Notes under the pieces: generated by a model
The model's input: the letters and a program-made list of their open reading frames with translations, nothing else
What the model was told of the DNA's origin: nothing
Databases searched by the model: none
Made by a program: the position numbers and the translations under genes
In this document: positions 1 to 5,960 of the stretch, piece by piece
Layout: the number at the start of each line of letters is the position of its first letter
Numbering within the stretch: the first letter of the stretch is position 1
DNA from: Methanosphaera sp. rholeuAM130
GTDB taxonomy: Archaea; Methanobacteriota; Methanobacteria; Methanobacteriales; Methanobacteriaceae
Direction of reading: 5' to 3'
Assembly: GCA_003266065.1 (NCBI GenBank)
Contig: MUZY01000017.1
Location: forward strand, 15,368 to 23,114
Length of the DNA stretch: 7,747 bases

Positions 1-323
1 TTTTTTCCCGTTATTTTAAAGATTCTTGTCTTTTTTTGTGCGTCAATTGTGAATCCGCAGCCGTCTATTACTATGTCATCAGAATCTATACCTATTCCTT
101 CCGCATATTCTTCATTTTCTGCTTCTTCCAGCACTACGTTCCCATTAAGTTTTATTACATTATTATTATGGAGGATATGATCCAAATCTGTGAAATTGTA
201 AGTTTTTGATTGTACTGTTGAAGATTCTGATGGATATTTATTTAATTTATCATTCTTATCGGATGATTTACTTCCATTTTTGGCATTGTCGCATTCAAAT
301 GATTTGTTTTTATCTGGTTTCAT
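1..323 (-). CDS. Adhesin-like protein, N-terminal part (parallel beta-helix type), runs off window
   Basis: An open frame of 107 codons begins at ATG 321-323 and continues past base 1, so only the N-terminus is visible. Residues 1-35 are hydrophilic and rich in Lys, Asn and Ser. A segment then resembles the start of Methanobacteriales adhesin-like proteins: a YNFTDLDHIL stretch, a short strand IKLNGNVVL, and the hallmark IVIDGCGFTIDA followed by RIFKITG. In that family this is the first coil of a pectate-lyase-like beta helix, usually displayed on the cell surface. The family assignment rests on these motifs only. No signal peptide is visible at the N-terminus, and the in-frame codons upstream (to a stop at 366-368) do not supply one. 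There is no good ribosome binding site before the ATG. The gene may be N-terminally truncated, or a separated body of a secreted protein. It follows regulator A on the same strand. Confidence 0.7.
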   Translation of the reverse strand, partial: MKPDKNKSFECDNAKNGSKSSDKNDKLNKYPSESSTVQSKTYNFTDLDHILHNNNVIKLNGNVVLEEAENEEYAEGIGIDSDDIVIDGCGFTIDAQKKTRIFKITGK

Positions 324-378
324 ATTATTCACAACCTTTTTTGAACATTTTTCGTATAATTCCTTTTAATTCATTATC

Positions 379-385
379 AAAAAAA
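379..385 (-). terminator. Oligo-T tract after regulator A
   Basis: Seven consecutive A on the plus strand give a U7 tract in the minus-strand transcript, 15 nt beyond the stop codon of regulator A. Archaeal RNA polymerase terminates at such U-tracts without needing a hairpin. The tract lies between regulator A and the adhesin-like frame, so the two are probably not one simple operon. Confidence 0.45.
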
Positions 386-400
386 TGAAAAGAGTCAGAA

Positions 401-1183
401 TCACTGATTATAAGTAAAATATAATTTTACAGATCCTTCTCCTTTTGATAATTGAACAACCGAATTATTTGGAATTTCTTTAGCTTCACCTTTTTTCAAT
501 TCCTTATTGGAATAATAGGTACCATTGGAACTTGATTCATCTAACATAAACCATGTACCATTTTTATTGAACACTTTTAAGTGTGGTTCGCTAATTTTTG
601 ATACGCTGTTGTAACTTCTGGATAGTACCAATAATGAAGGGTTTTCAATAGGTCTGTCGGCTGACTGCCTTCCAATAAACGCTGTTTCATCTTCATTAAT
701 TGTCAGTATCTTGCCCTTGTCTATTCCATTCAGGACAGTAACTACACAATTATTCTTACATTTACGGCTTTCACTGTTCTTGTAAATTTCTACGAATGTG
801 TTAATTTCATCTCTAAAGAAGTTTAAATCCAAGAGCAAATCGTCAAACGCGTCTTCCTTTAAGAAATAGGAGTAAATCATAGGAACTGCTCCGTTTCCAT
901 TGTGGTGAACTCGAATGCGGTCAATTAACCCTGCTTCTAGCAACTTCCTTAAATGTTGGCTCAGCATTTGACGGCCAATATTAATATTGTTCTCTATCAG
1001 ATATCTATGGATTTCATGGGTGTTCATTGAATAATTTTCAATATAATCTTCTCCGAAATTCATCTTTTCTTTATTTTTCAGTCCCTCAACAATATTTAAT
1101 CTAACTGGGTTATTTAAAGCATTTAACTTTGATTTATTTTTTTCATATTCAGCTTCTGATGGTCTGGGATAATTATTAAACAT
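401..1183 (-). CDS. Regulator A: winged HTH DNA-binding protein with C-terminal FHA domain
   Basis: The protein has 260 residues. Residues 20-90 form an ArsR-like winged helix-turn-helix: a first helix with ALNNPVRLNIVEGL, then MNTHEIHRYL and the recognition-helix region RQMLSQHLRKLLEAGLI. Residues 91-110 resemble a wing. Residues 111-145 look like a helical linker. Residues 146-260 are an FHA domain: GR at 171-172, the SxxH motif at S198-H201, and the SNG at 219-221, all expected phosphothreonine-pocket positions. I infer a cytoplasmic transcription factor whose output depends on binding a phosphothreonine partner. The start is ATG 1181-1183 because GGAGGT lies six bases before it and the N-terminus then matches regulator B; a longer frame begins only at TTG 1223-1225 and would bury this ribosome binding site inside the coding sequence. 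The GGTTA...TAACC dyad at 1268-1292 lies upstream. Its target and kinase are unknown. Confidence 0.88.
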   Translation of the reverse strand: MFNNYPRPSEAEYEKNKSKLNALNNPVRLNIVEGLKNKEKMNFGEDYIENYSMNTHEIHRYLIENNINIGRQMLSQHLRKLLEAGLIDRIRVHHNGNGAVPMIYSYFLKEDAFDDLLLDLNFFRDEINTFVEIYKNSESRKCKNNCVVTVLNGIDKGKILTINEDETAFIGRQSADRPIENPSLLVLSRSYNSVSKISEPHLKVFNKNGTWFMLDESSSNGTYYSNKELKKGEAKEIPNNSVVQLSKGEGSVKLYFTYNQ

Positions 1184-1267
1184 TGAAATACCTCCGTATT
1201 GGTTAAAAAATTTTTGCATGTTCAAAGTCTCATTTTTAATCTGTACGCTAAGAATATCCTTGTTGAG

Positions 1268-1292
1268 ATGGTTATTCTCATCATTTAACCAT
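1268..1292. promoter_or_regulatory. Inverted repeat upstream of regulator A (candidate operator)
   Basis: Perfect 7-bp arms ATGGTTA (1268-1274) and TAACCAT (1286-1292) flank an 11-bp spacer. The dyad lies 84 bp upstream of the regulator A start and just after the end of the signal-peptide ORF. GGTT and AACC outer edges are 21 bp apart, two helical turns, as expected for a dimeric HTH protein. Similar dyads occur at 1516-1536, 5215-5238 and 7590-7610. It could instead act as an RNA hairpin at the end of the preceding small ORF. Confidence 0.45.
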
Positions 1293-1310
1293 ATCTTTTA
1301 AAGGATATTT

Positions 1311-1478
1311 TCACGATTTCCGGAGGGTATAACTTGTATTATTATCCATGCTTGTTGTATCGGTCATGATTTTGGTATTGTCGTTAGCAATTTCCATATT
1401 TTCCTTTGAAAGTTCTGTCGTATATGTAGTAGCCAATAGGAATACTACTACAAGCAAAACCATTTTCTTTATATTCAA
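1311..1478 (-). CDS. Tiny ORF consisting mainly of a signal peptide (possible detached N-terminus of a secreted protein)
   Basis: Starting at TTG 1476-1478 the frame encodes 55 residues. It has a basic n-region (NIKK) and a hydrophobic core MVLLVVVFLLATTY, followed by a polar Asn/Thr/Asp-rich tail that ends at TGA 1311-1313. ATG 1461-1463 (50 residues) is the alternative start, but it would drop the basic residues; GTG 1485-1487 is also possible. No strong ribosome binding site precedes any of them. The layout matches the first 50 residues of Methanobacteriales adhesin-like proteins. Because the adhesin-like frame at 1-323 lacks a signal peptide, this may be the orphaned N-terminus of a split or decayed surface protein gene. 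A functional secreted peptide is possible but less supported. Confidence 0.45.
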   Translation of the reverse strand: MNIKKMVLLVVVFLLATTYTTELSKENMEIANDNTKIMTDTTSMDNNTSYTLRKS

Positions 1479-1515
1479 ATCAACCACTTTCCAATTAATT
1501 TCAAGTACTATATTT

Positions 1516-1536
1516 GGTTGACTATCAATATCAACC
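1516..1536. promoter_or_regulatory. GGTTGA...TCAACC dyad upstream of the signal-peptide ORF
   Basis: Six-bp perfect arms GGTTGA (1516-1521) and TCAACC (1531-1536) are separated by 9 bp. Outer edge to outer edge is 21 bp, the same as for the GGTT/AACC dyad in front of regulator A. It lies 37 bp upstream of the TTG start of the small secreted ORF, within the expected promoter-proximal zone. Its role as an operator is inference from placement and resemblance. Confidence 0.35.
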
Positions 1537-1718
1537 CTTTAAAGTTTTTACTTTCATAGTAAAAAATCGTTTTTTTCAATAAATTTCTCTTCACATACCT
1601 TAATTTCATTCAAAGATATACTATTGTAATTAATAATGGATATCGAATGGATAGTTAATCTTCAAAGTCTTATTTGATAAATAATTTCAAGAATATATTT
1701 TATTTATGTGATAATCAG

Positions 1719-2063
1719 TTATATTCCCGTAACAATTTTGCATTTGGATCTAGCACCTGGTTCACCATATTTTTTAGCTTCTAATTTACATGGATTTCCA
1801 ACTGACATTATCCTATCATATTGAACGTATTTATCTTTGAGTTTAACATCACCATAATATTCAACTAAACATTGGGTAATTGCTATCTCAAGTTTATGCT
1901 TGAGCCATAACTTTTCACAAAAAACTCTTATTGTGAGGTCTACTGAGTTTGCTATATCTCCAGCTAATTCTAATGGTTCTTGAATTTTTAATCTTGCTAA
2001 TTCAGTAAGGTATATTCATGATTGTCATGTTTATTCTAACTCTTAAAGAGCTTTTTTTTTCAT
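1719..2063 (-). pseudogene. Decayed gene for archaeal ribosomal protein uS9 (rpsI/rps9 relic)
   Basis: Reading the minus strand, frame fragments align in order with archaeal uS9. ATG-Lys-Lys (2061-2063) is followed at once by RVRIN in another frame, so the HTSGKRKTAIARAT section is missing. Next come IYLTELARLKIQEPLELAG, ANSVDLTIRV, then after a disrupted GGGIMGQAEA region LVEYYGDVKLKDKYVQYDR, then KKYGEPGAR near the C-terminus. ATGGCTCAAGCA, which should encode MGQA, is out of frame, so at least two compensating frameshifts exist. The GRGARARxQKSYR tail is replaced by an unrelated sequence ending at TAA 1719-1721. Functional uS9 sits in the small subunit, with its C-tail at the P-site tRNA; this copy has lost that tail. 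It cannot be a working ribosomal gene, so an intact copy must exist elsewhere in the genome. Confidence 0.85.
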
Positions 2064-2114
2064 CATATTAGCATATCATATAATAAACAGGATATATTTA
2101 ATAATCAATGTTTT

Positions 2115-2140
2115 AAAAAATAGATCATGATTCAAAAAAA
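2115..2140 (-). terminator. Double oligo-T terminator after regulator B
   Basis: Plus-strand A7 at 2134-2140 and A6 at 2115-2120 give two U-tracts in the minus-strand transcript, starting 22 nt after the stop of regulator B. They are preceded by a C-run (plus-strand GGGGG at 2144-2148). A similar C-run plus double T-tract follows regulator C, suggesting that paralogous genes carried their terminators with them. Confidence 0.5.
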
Positions 2141-2162
2141 TAAGGGGGATTAAAGTAGCAAT

Positions 2163-2951
2163 TTAATCATAGGCGAAATGAAGCACTGCCGATCCTGGTC
2201 CATTTGATAACTTGATGAATGAATCATTTGGAAGTTCTGTGGCTACACCTTTATCCAATTTCTTATTGGAGTAGTATGTACCATTAGTTGAATTGTCAAC
2301 TATAAACCAAGTACCATTTTCGTTATATACCGTCAAGTGGGGTTTGCTGATTCTTGACACGGTGTCGTAACTTCTGGATAATGCTAATAATGAACAGTCA
2401 TCAATAGGTCTGTCAGCTGACCTTTTTCCAATAAAAGCCAATTCATTTTTGTCCAATGTTAACGTATTGCCGCTATCTTCTCCATTGAATACTGTAATGA
2501 CACAGTTATCCTCATTTTTACGTTCTTCACTTTGTTTATATAAATTAAAGACACGTTTAAGCGAATCTCTTAATGGACTTACTTCGAAGAATAGGTTGAC
2601 AATTGCATAGTCCTTAAAGAAATATGCGTATCTACTCGTTTTGAGAGGATTACCCTCATGGTCAGTAGTTACTGGAATGCGATTAATAAAATCGTTTATT
2701 CTTAATTTTTTCAAATGTTGACCAAGCATCTGTTCGCTAATCTCGATGTTATATTCTTTTTTAAGTCTATCATTGATTTCATTGGTTGTCAGAGAATAGT
2801 TTTCAACATAATGATGAAGACTTTGATCCGTTTTCATCTGTTTGAACAGTATTTTAATTATCCCAATTCTAGTGATGTTATTCATGGCGGATGCAGCCCC
2901 AAATATTTTATATTCTTCTTCTGATATTTTGTCGTATTTTGCAAATTTCAC
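2163..2951 (-). CDS. Regulator B: winged HTH DNA-binding protein with C-terminal FHA domain
   Basis: The protein has 262 residues and is clearly paralogous to regulator A. Residues 18-95 hold the winged HTH: SAMNNITRIGIIKILF, LTTNEINDRL, and EQMLGQHLKKLRINDFI as the recognition-helix region. Residues 96-115 resemble a wing, 116-145 a linker, and 150-262 the FHA domain. The FHA motif block is almost the same as in A (SADRP, ALSRSYDTVSRISKPH, NSTNGTYYSNKKL). One notable change is G175-K176 where A has Gly-Arg; that Arg normally contacts the phosphate. SxxH (S202-H205) and NG (223-224) are kept. The start codon is GTG 2949-2951, with AGGAGG seven bases upstream. A 16-bp element at 3008-3023, shared with regulator C, lies about 56 bp before the start. 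It probably binds DNA as a dimer and reads a phosphoprotein; no target is known. Confidence 0.88.
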   Translation of the reverse strand: MKFAKYDKISEEEYKIFGAASAMNNITRIGIIKILFKQMKTDQSLHHYVENYSLTTNEINDRLKKEYNIEISEQMLGQHLKKLRINDFINRIPVTTDHEGNPLKTSRYAYFFKDYAIVNLFFEVSPLRDSLKRVFNLYKQSEERKNEDNCVITVFNGEDSGNTLTLDKNELAFIGKRSADRPIDDCSLLALSRSYDTVSRISKPHLTVYNENGTWFIVDNSTNGTYYSNKKLDKGVATELPNDSFIKLSNGPGSAVLHFAYD

Positions 2952-3007
2952 ACTAATTCCTCCTCGAAAGATTCAAACACTTCAATAATCTGATGAATAT
3001 TCCTAGT

Positions 3008-3023
3008 CTTAGATTAATCAGAT
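3008..3023 (-). promoter_or_regulatory. Shared 16-bp element upstream of regulator B (candidate operator)
   Basis: The plus strand reads CTTAGATTAATCAGAT. The same sequence with one mismatch occurs at 4854-4869 before regulator C, 58 bp from that start against 56 bp here. The core GATTAATC is a perfect palindrome. A second half-site ATCTGAT on the plus strand at about 2987-2993 is inverted relative to ATCAGAT in this element. Conserved sequence and spacing in front of two paralogues point to a shared binding site, perhaps autoregulatory. Confidence 0.55.
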
Positions 3024-3052
3024 ATTATTACTCAAATTTATTTACTAAGTAA

Positions 3053-3556
3053 CTATAAATTAATATGGAATTGAACCAAATCGCTACCCTTATCTATAAC
3101 AATTTTGCAAGTAACTGGTAATTTCATCCCAGCTCTGTTTAATGCTATTTTAGCACTTTCGAAATCTTTTACATTTACATATGCAGTTATGATTTTTTGA
3201 TTTGCACGTACTAAAGCTTCAGAACTTACAGCTTTACCGAATGCTCCTCTCATACCGCTTTGTACCCTATCTGCCCCTGCACCAGTAGCCATAGGGTTTT
3301 TTCTTACAATGTGATGAGGGTAAACCCTTATTTTTAATCTGTAACCTAATTTACCGGTTGTTCTTTGTAAATATCTGTTTGCAGCAATCCTCGCTGCTTC
3401 TAAAGAATTGTGTGAAAGATGGGCATGGTCTTTAACTGCCAATGTCATAAGTAATGGAAAATCTTCCGTTAAATTTCCCATATCGTATTGAACGATTATG
3501 GACGCTGGTATCTTCCTAATATAATCTTTTCAAGGATATGGACGTGTTAATTTCAT
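3053..3556 (-). pseudogene. Ribosomal protein L10e (uL16 family) gene interrupted by an in-frame TGA at codon 9
   Basis: The uninterrupted part (142 codons from ATG 3479-3481) is unmistakably archaeal L10e, the counterpart of bacterial L16. It shows SHNSLEAARIAANRYLQR, KIRVYPHHIVRKNPMATGAG, ADRVQSGMRGAFGKAV and a C-terminal AGMKLP. Translating further upstream gives the family N-terminus KDYIRKIPASIIVQYDMGN in the same frame. The natural start is ATG 3554-3556, five bases after GGAGG (3562-3566), giving MKLTRPYP and then TGA 3530-3532 where Arg of the usual Y-T-R-K motif belongs. Full length would be 167 codons, normal for the family. Translation from the proper start stops after eight residues; restart at 3481 would remove the first 25 residues. 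The rest of the frame is intact, so the break is recent, is a sequencing error, or the short form is used. L10e is normally single copy; another copy should be sought elsewhere. Confidence 0.75.
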
Positions 3557-3932
3557 CATATCCTCCATAAATTCTTCATGATTTACGATGTGGTAGTAAA
3601 ACATGTAAATGTTTCATACTATTTGTATTTGCATATCTTTGGGTATTTGTATTACTATTGGGATTGGTTAGTGATTATTGAGAATAACTTCAACAATATT
3701 TTATAAATACTTTTTCTATAACAAAGCAATACTTCTTGAATAATCCCATAACGCTATCTCCAATGATTCTTAAGTAAATCCTTTCTAGTATATCGATTAC
3801 GTTCCATATTTTTGATTGTCAAAGTATAAACATCAACCTGTGAATATGATGTGATGGTTGTCTGCTTTAAATTAGCCTAAAGTAACATATTTTGTCAGTG
3901 TAGTAATGGATTGGGTAAATACGGAACACATG
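3557..3932. other. Intergenic region upstream of the L10e copy
   Basis: I find no gene in these roughly 375 bases. The only recognisable items are the GGAGG ribosome binding site of the L10e copy at 3562-3566, a TATA-like run on the minus strand near 3700-3712 (TATTTATAAAATA), and an imperfect dyad at about 3666-3690. That dyad shares the string TGAGAATAAC with the one in front of regulator A. The TATA-like run is about 150 bases from the L10e start, so the promoter assignment is weak. Confidence 0.4.
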
Positions 3933-3950
3933 AAAAAAATGATAAAAAAA
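3933..3950 (-). terminator. Double oligo-T terminator after regulator C
   Basis: Plus-strand A7 runs at 3933-3939 and 3944-3950 become two U7 tracts in the minus-strand transcript, beginning 14 nt past the stop codon of regulator C. A C-rich stretch (plus-strand GGGGG at 3960-3964) precedes them, as after regulator B. This is a typical archaeal U-tract terminator. Confidence 0.55.
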
Positions 3951-3964
3951 GGGAATTTTGGGGG

Positions 3965-4795
3965 TTAAGTATAACTGAAGTATAGTACAACCGAGCTATC
4001 TCCTTCAGATAACTGAATAAAGGAATTGTTTTTAACTTTTTTGGAAACACCTTTTTTCAATTTTTTATTAGAAATAAAGGTACCATTTGATGAATAATCC
4101 ACAATGAACCATTCTCCATCTTTGTAGAAGACTTTTAAGTGTGGTTTTTCAACTTCTGTCACTGTTTTATATATCGAAGACAGTACTAATGCTTTTGAAT
4201 CGTACTTGCCAGGTTTATGGCTGGATTCTCTTCCAACAACTACTTCATCCTCCTTATTGAAGGTTAAACATTTGCTTTTATCACTACCGGTACACACCAT
4301 CATAACGCAGTCATAATCTTCTTTAAGTTCTTCAATTTTATTAGATAAAAGCATATAACTGCGAATTTGTTCCTGACCAAGTTTCGTTCCAAATAAAAAT
4401 CTATCAAATATATTCATATTGATAAAAAATGAATCACGGGTATTATTGATAGGATTCCCTTTTTGATCCACTTTACGTTTTATTCGACCTATTATACCAG
4501 CTTCTCTTAATTGTGTCAGATGATTTCTCCAACCTTGTTCGGTCATTTTTTTTATTTTTTTATCATTTTCTAACGCATCCTTGATTTCTTTGGAATTCAA
4601 GGGATATATGTACTGTGAATGATACTGTTTAGATTCCTTTCTAAGTCTTTCAATAAGTACTTCAACTATTTTCATTCGGGTATAATTATCAAAAGCAGAT
4701 ATTACCTTCATATATGCATCAAAATCTTTTTCTGATGGAATAATAAAACTATACTCTATTCTATTTTCTGATGGTGTAATGGTACTAATATTCAT
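3965..4795 (-). CDS. Regulator C: winged HTH DNA-binding protein with C-terminal FHA domain, divergent
   Basis: The protein has 276 residues and is the most divergent of the three full-length paralogues. It has about 20 extra N-terminal residues. The winged HTH spans about 32-105: SAFDNYTRMKIVEVLIERL, LNSKEIKDAL, and TEQGWRNHLTQLREAGIIG in the recognition-helix region. The A/B/D signature QMLxQHL is replaced by EQGWRNHL here, so DNA specificity may differ. A linker (125-160) leads to the FHA domain at 162-276, with GR at 188-189 and SSNG at 235-238. At the SxxH position it reads VEKPH, so Glu216 replaces the Ser that usually bonds the phosphothreonine backbone. Start ATG 4793-4795 follows AGGAGG by eight to nine bases. 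The 16-bp element at 4854-4869 and a TATA-like box lie upstream; a double T-tract follows. Target unknown. Confidence 0.87.
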   Translation of the reverse strand: MNISTITPSENRIEYSFIIPSEKDFDAYMKVISAFDNYTRMKIVEVLIERLRKESKQYHSQYIYPLNSKEIKDALENDKKIKKMTEQGWRNHLTQLREAGIIGRIKRKVDQKGNPINNTRDSFFINMNIFDRFLFGTKLGQEQIRSYMLLSNKIEELKEDYDCVMMVCTGSDKSKCLTFNKEDEVVVGRESSHKPGKYDSKALVLSSIYKTVTEVEKPHLKVFYKDGEWFIVDYSSNGTFISNKKLKKGVSKKVKNNSFIQLSEGDSSVVLYFSYT

Positions 4796-4853
4796 TCTAT
4801 TTACCTCCTGGGGTTTCCAATGATTTTAAATTACTTGTTTAATCTTCATAATC

Positions 4854-4869
4854 CTTTGATTAATCAGAT
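4854..4869 (-). promoter_or_regulatory. Shared 16-bp element upstream of regulator C (candidate operator)
   Basis: The plus strand reads CTTTGATTAATCAGAT and differs by one base from the copy in front of regulator B. It contains TGATTAATCA, a 10-bp perfect palindrome. It lies about 20 bp downstream of the TATA-like box at 4879-4888, so it would overlap or sit just before the transcription start, a position suited to repression. Nearby TTAATC and ATAATC strings (4840-4853) may be further half-sites. Confidence 0.55.
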
Positions 4870-4878
4870 TTTTATTTT

Positions 4879-4888
4879 TTTATATTCA
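4879..4888 (-). promoter_or_regulatory. TATA-like promoter box of regulator C
   Basis: The minus strand reads GAATATAAAA, preceded by an A-rich stretch, about 85 bases upstream of the ATG of regulator C. With the usual archaeal spacing of about 25 bp the transcript would start near 4858, inside the shared palindromic element, leaving a leader of about 60 nt. Confidence 0.4.
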
Positions 4889-5042
4889 ATTTGTAAATTG
4901 AATAGTATTACGTTTTCTATATGAAATATTCTTAAGACTAATACCTTTAATGGTTTTATGTGAGCATAAATCCATTAGAAAGCTTAATTAACTATATTAA
5001 TTCAGGTATTTGGATTACCTTCTATCTTAAAACATTCCATTA

Positions 5043-5328
5043 CTTTTAAACATTTTTATCATAGCTTTTAAACATTTTTAAAGCTATAATGTAGTAAAAT
5101 ACTTAAATTATCAGATTATTCCTTCATAATCTGAACTGATTCTCAAATCGGCAACTTGAAATTTGAGTCAATCAAATGATGGAGTATTCACTACCAATAA
5201 CAACAGGTTATTGTTGGTTAACAGATATTCTTTAACCAGAGTAATATTCTAGATTAGCCTTTTAATTTAATTCCCCCTTAATTCTAGAATTTACACAATT
5301 ACAACAAGGTTCATCAGTCATTGATGAA
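5043..5328. repeat. Cluster of six short dyads and a 16-bp direct repeat in non-coding DNA
   Basis: This 285-bp stretch between regulator C and the decayed frame has no convincing gene. It holds a 16-bp direct repeat CTTTTAAACATTTTTA (5043-5058 and 5065-5080). The dyads are ATAGCTTT/AAAGCTAT (5061-5087); TCAGATTAT/ATAATCTGA with a 6-bp loop (5111-5134); CTCAAAT/ATTTGAG (about 5142-5167); CAATAAC/GTTATTG with a 5-bp loop (about 5195-5213); TGGTTA/TAACCA (5215-5238); and TTCATCA/TGATGAA with a 5-bp loop (5310-5328). Some resemble the candidate operators near the regulators (ATCAGATTA, GGTTA...TAACC). This is more symmetry than I expect by chance here. It may be an intergenic operator cluster, an RNA, or a decayed element; the sequence does not decide. 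Confidence 0.5.
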
Positions 5329-5470
5329 TTTGATGTTATAATATAAATTCAACTAACATTATTCAACAACTTGTTAACTTACAATCCATATTTCCATAGT
5401 ATCCTAGGAAATATTGCATGTAATCATTAAATAGCAAATATCCAAGTCATGGGATAATTGCATCATTATC

Positions 5471-5960
5471 TTATAAGTTTATCGTTGTTTTCTGTGTTTC
5501 TTTGGATTTAAGATAGTCAAATCTTTGTAATAATTCAATGAGATCCCTGTCTATGGTGATGTTCAAAATCTTTGAATTCCATTTTAAGCGATAGTTTAAT
5601 GTGATTATGTAGTTGTCAAGTGTTTATATCGGTAGTCACAATTGCTGTAGCTATTGCAGTCTTTGATCTTTCAGCGTGATGAGAAAATCTTGTTTCTAAT
5701 GTTTTCAAGATTGCATTAATTGTAGTGTTTTTATATTTTTTTGTATTGCTTTTAGTTTCTGAGCAATCAACAGAAGTGAGGTCTATTTGTCTGTATTGGT
5801 GGATGTTTTTTATGTGTATTGCTTTTTGTTTCTGAGCAATCAACAGAAGTGAGGTCTATTTGTAGGATTGAAGTGCTGTTTGTAGCATTTGATATGTTTC
5901 TGTGATAATGAATTTCTGACAAATTACACTGATTTATCTATGTATATGTTCCGTATCCAG
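5471..5960 (-). pseudogene. Decayed reading frame of unknown function, split by frameshifts
   Basis: Three overlapping minus-strand frames read like one former protein. From about 5960 to 5800 the frame gives GKPGYGTYT, a stop, then NLSEIHYHRNISNATNSTS and QIDLTSVDCSETKSNT. After a 73-bp offset the second frame (5616-5843) repeats QIDLTSVDCSETKSNT and continues KKYKNTTINAILKTLETR up to a stop at 5616. The third frame (5471-5623) continues LDNYIITLNYRLKWNSKILN and IDRDLIELLQRFDYLKSKE before stopping at 5471. No start codon with a ribosome binding site is evident for any piece. I do not recognise the family. The first part shares its frame with the 77-residue secreted protein upstream, but several stops lie between. 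The 73-bp repeat, not a multiple of three, explains one frame change. Confidence 0.4.
5743..5863. repeat. Direct repeat, two 48-bp copies with 73-bp period
   Basis: Copies at 5743-5790 and 5816-5863 are identical at 47 of 48 positions (the only change is A/T at 5754 or its partner), separated by 25 bp. The spacer is loosely similar to the bases flanking the two copies, suggesting an older tandem array of which two copies were recently homogenised or duplicated. On the minus strand each copy encodes QIDLTSVDCSETKSNT, in different frames because 73 is not a multiple of three. The unit is too long, and there are too few copies, for a CRISPR array. Confidence 0.85.

Noticed and set aside
206..388. 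Plus-strand open frame of 60 codons
   Set aside because: It lies opposite the adhesin-like frame, has a composition of random A+T-rich sequence (Ile, Tyr, Phe, Leu) and no ribosome binding site; it is a shadow.
1184..1225. Longer start for regulator A at TTG 1223-1225
   Set aside because: The extra 14 residues contain the GGAGGT ribosome binding site of the ATG at 1181-1183 and have no counterpart in regulator B.
2715..2924. Plus-strand open frame of 69 codons
   Set aside because: It is antisense to the HTH part of regulator B with no start signal; a shadow of that gene.
3530..3532. TGA in the L10e gene as a selenocysteine codon
   Set aside because: The position corresponds to Arg in the family, no functional reason for selenocysteine exists there, and selenocysteine use is not established in Methanobacteriales.
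5281..5410. Plus-strand frame resembling a retrotransposon gag segment (EFTQLQQGSSVIDEFDVII)
   Set aside because: The resemblance is a short low-complexity match, the frame has a stop within it, and no reverse transcriptase or other element parts are present.
5640..5675. KTAIATAIVT on the minus strand resembling the missing N-terminal piece of uS9 (KTAIARATVT)
   Set aside because: Eight of ten residues match, but flanking residues do not continue the uS9 alignment on either side, so I treat it as coincidence.
5743..5863. Degenerate CRISPR array
   Set aside because: Only two 48-bp units, no leader or cas genes, and the repeat reads as protein-coding sequence.
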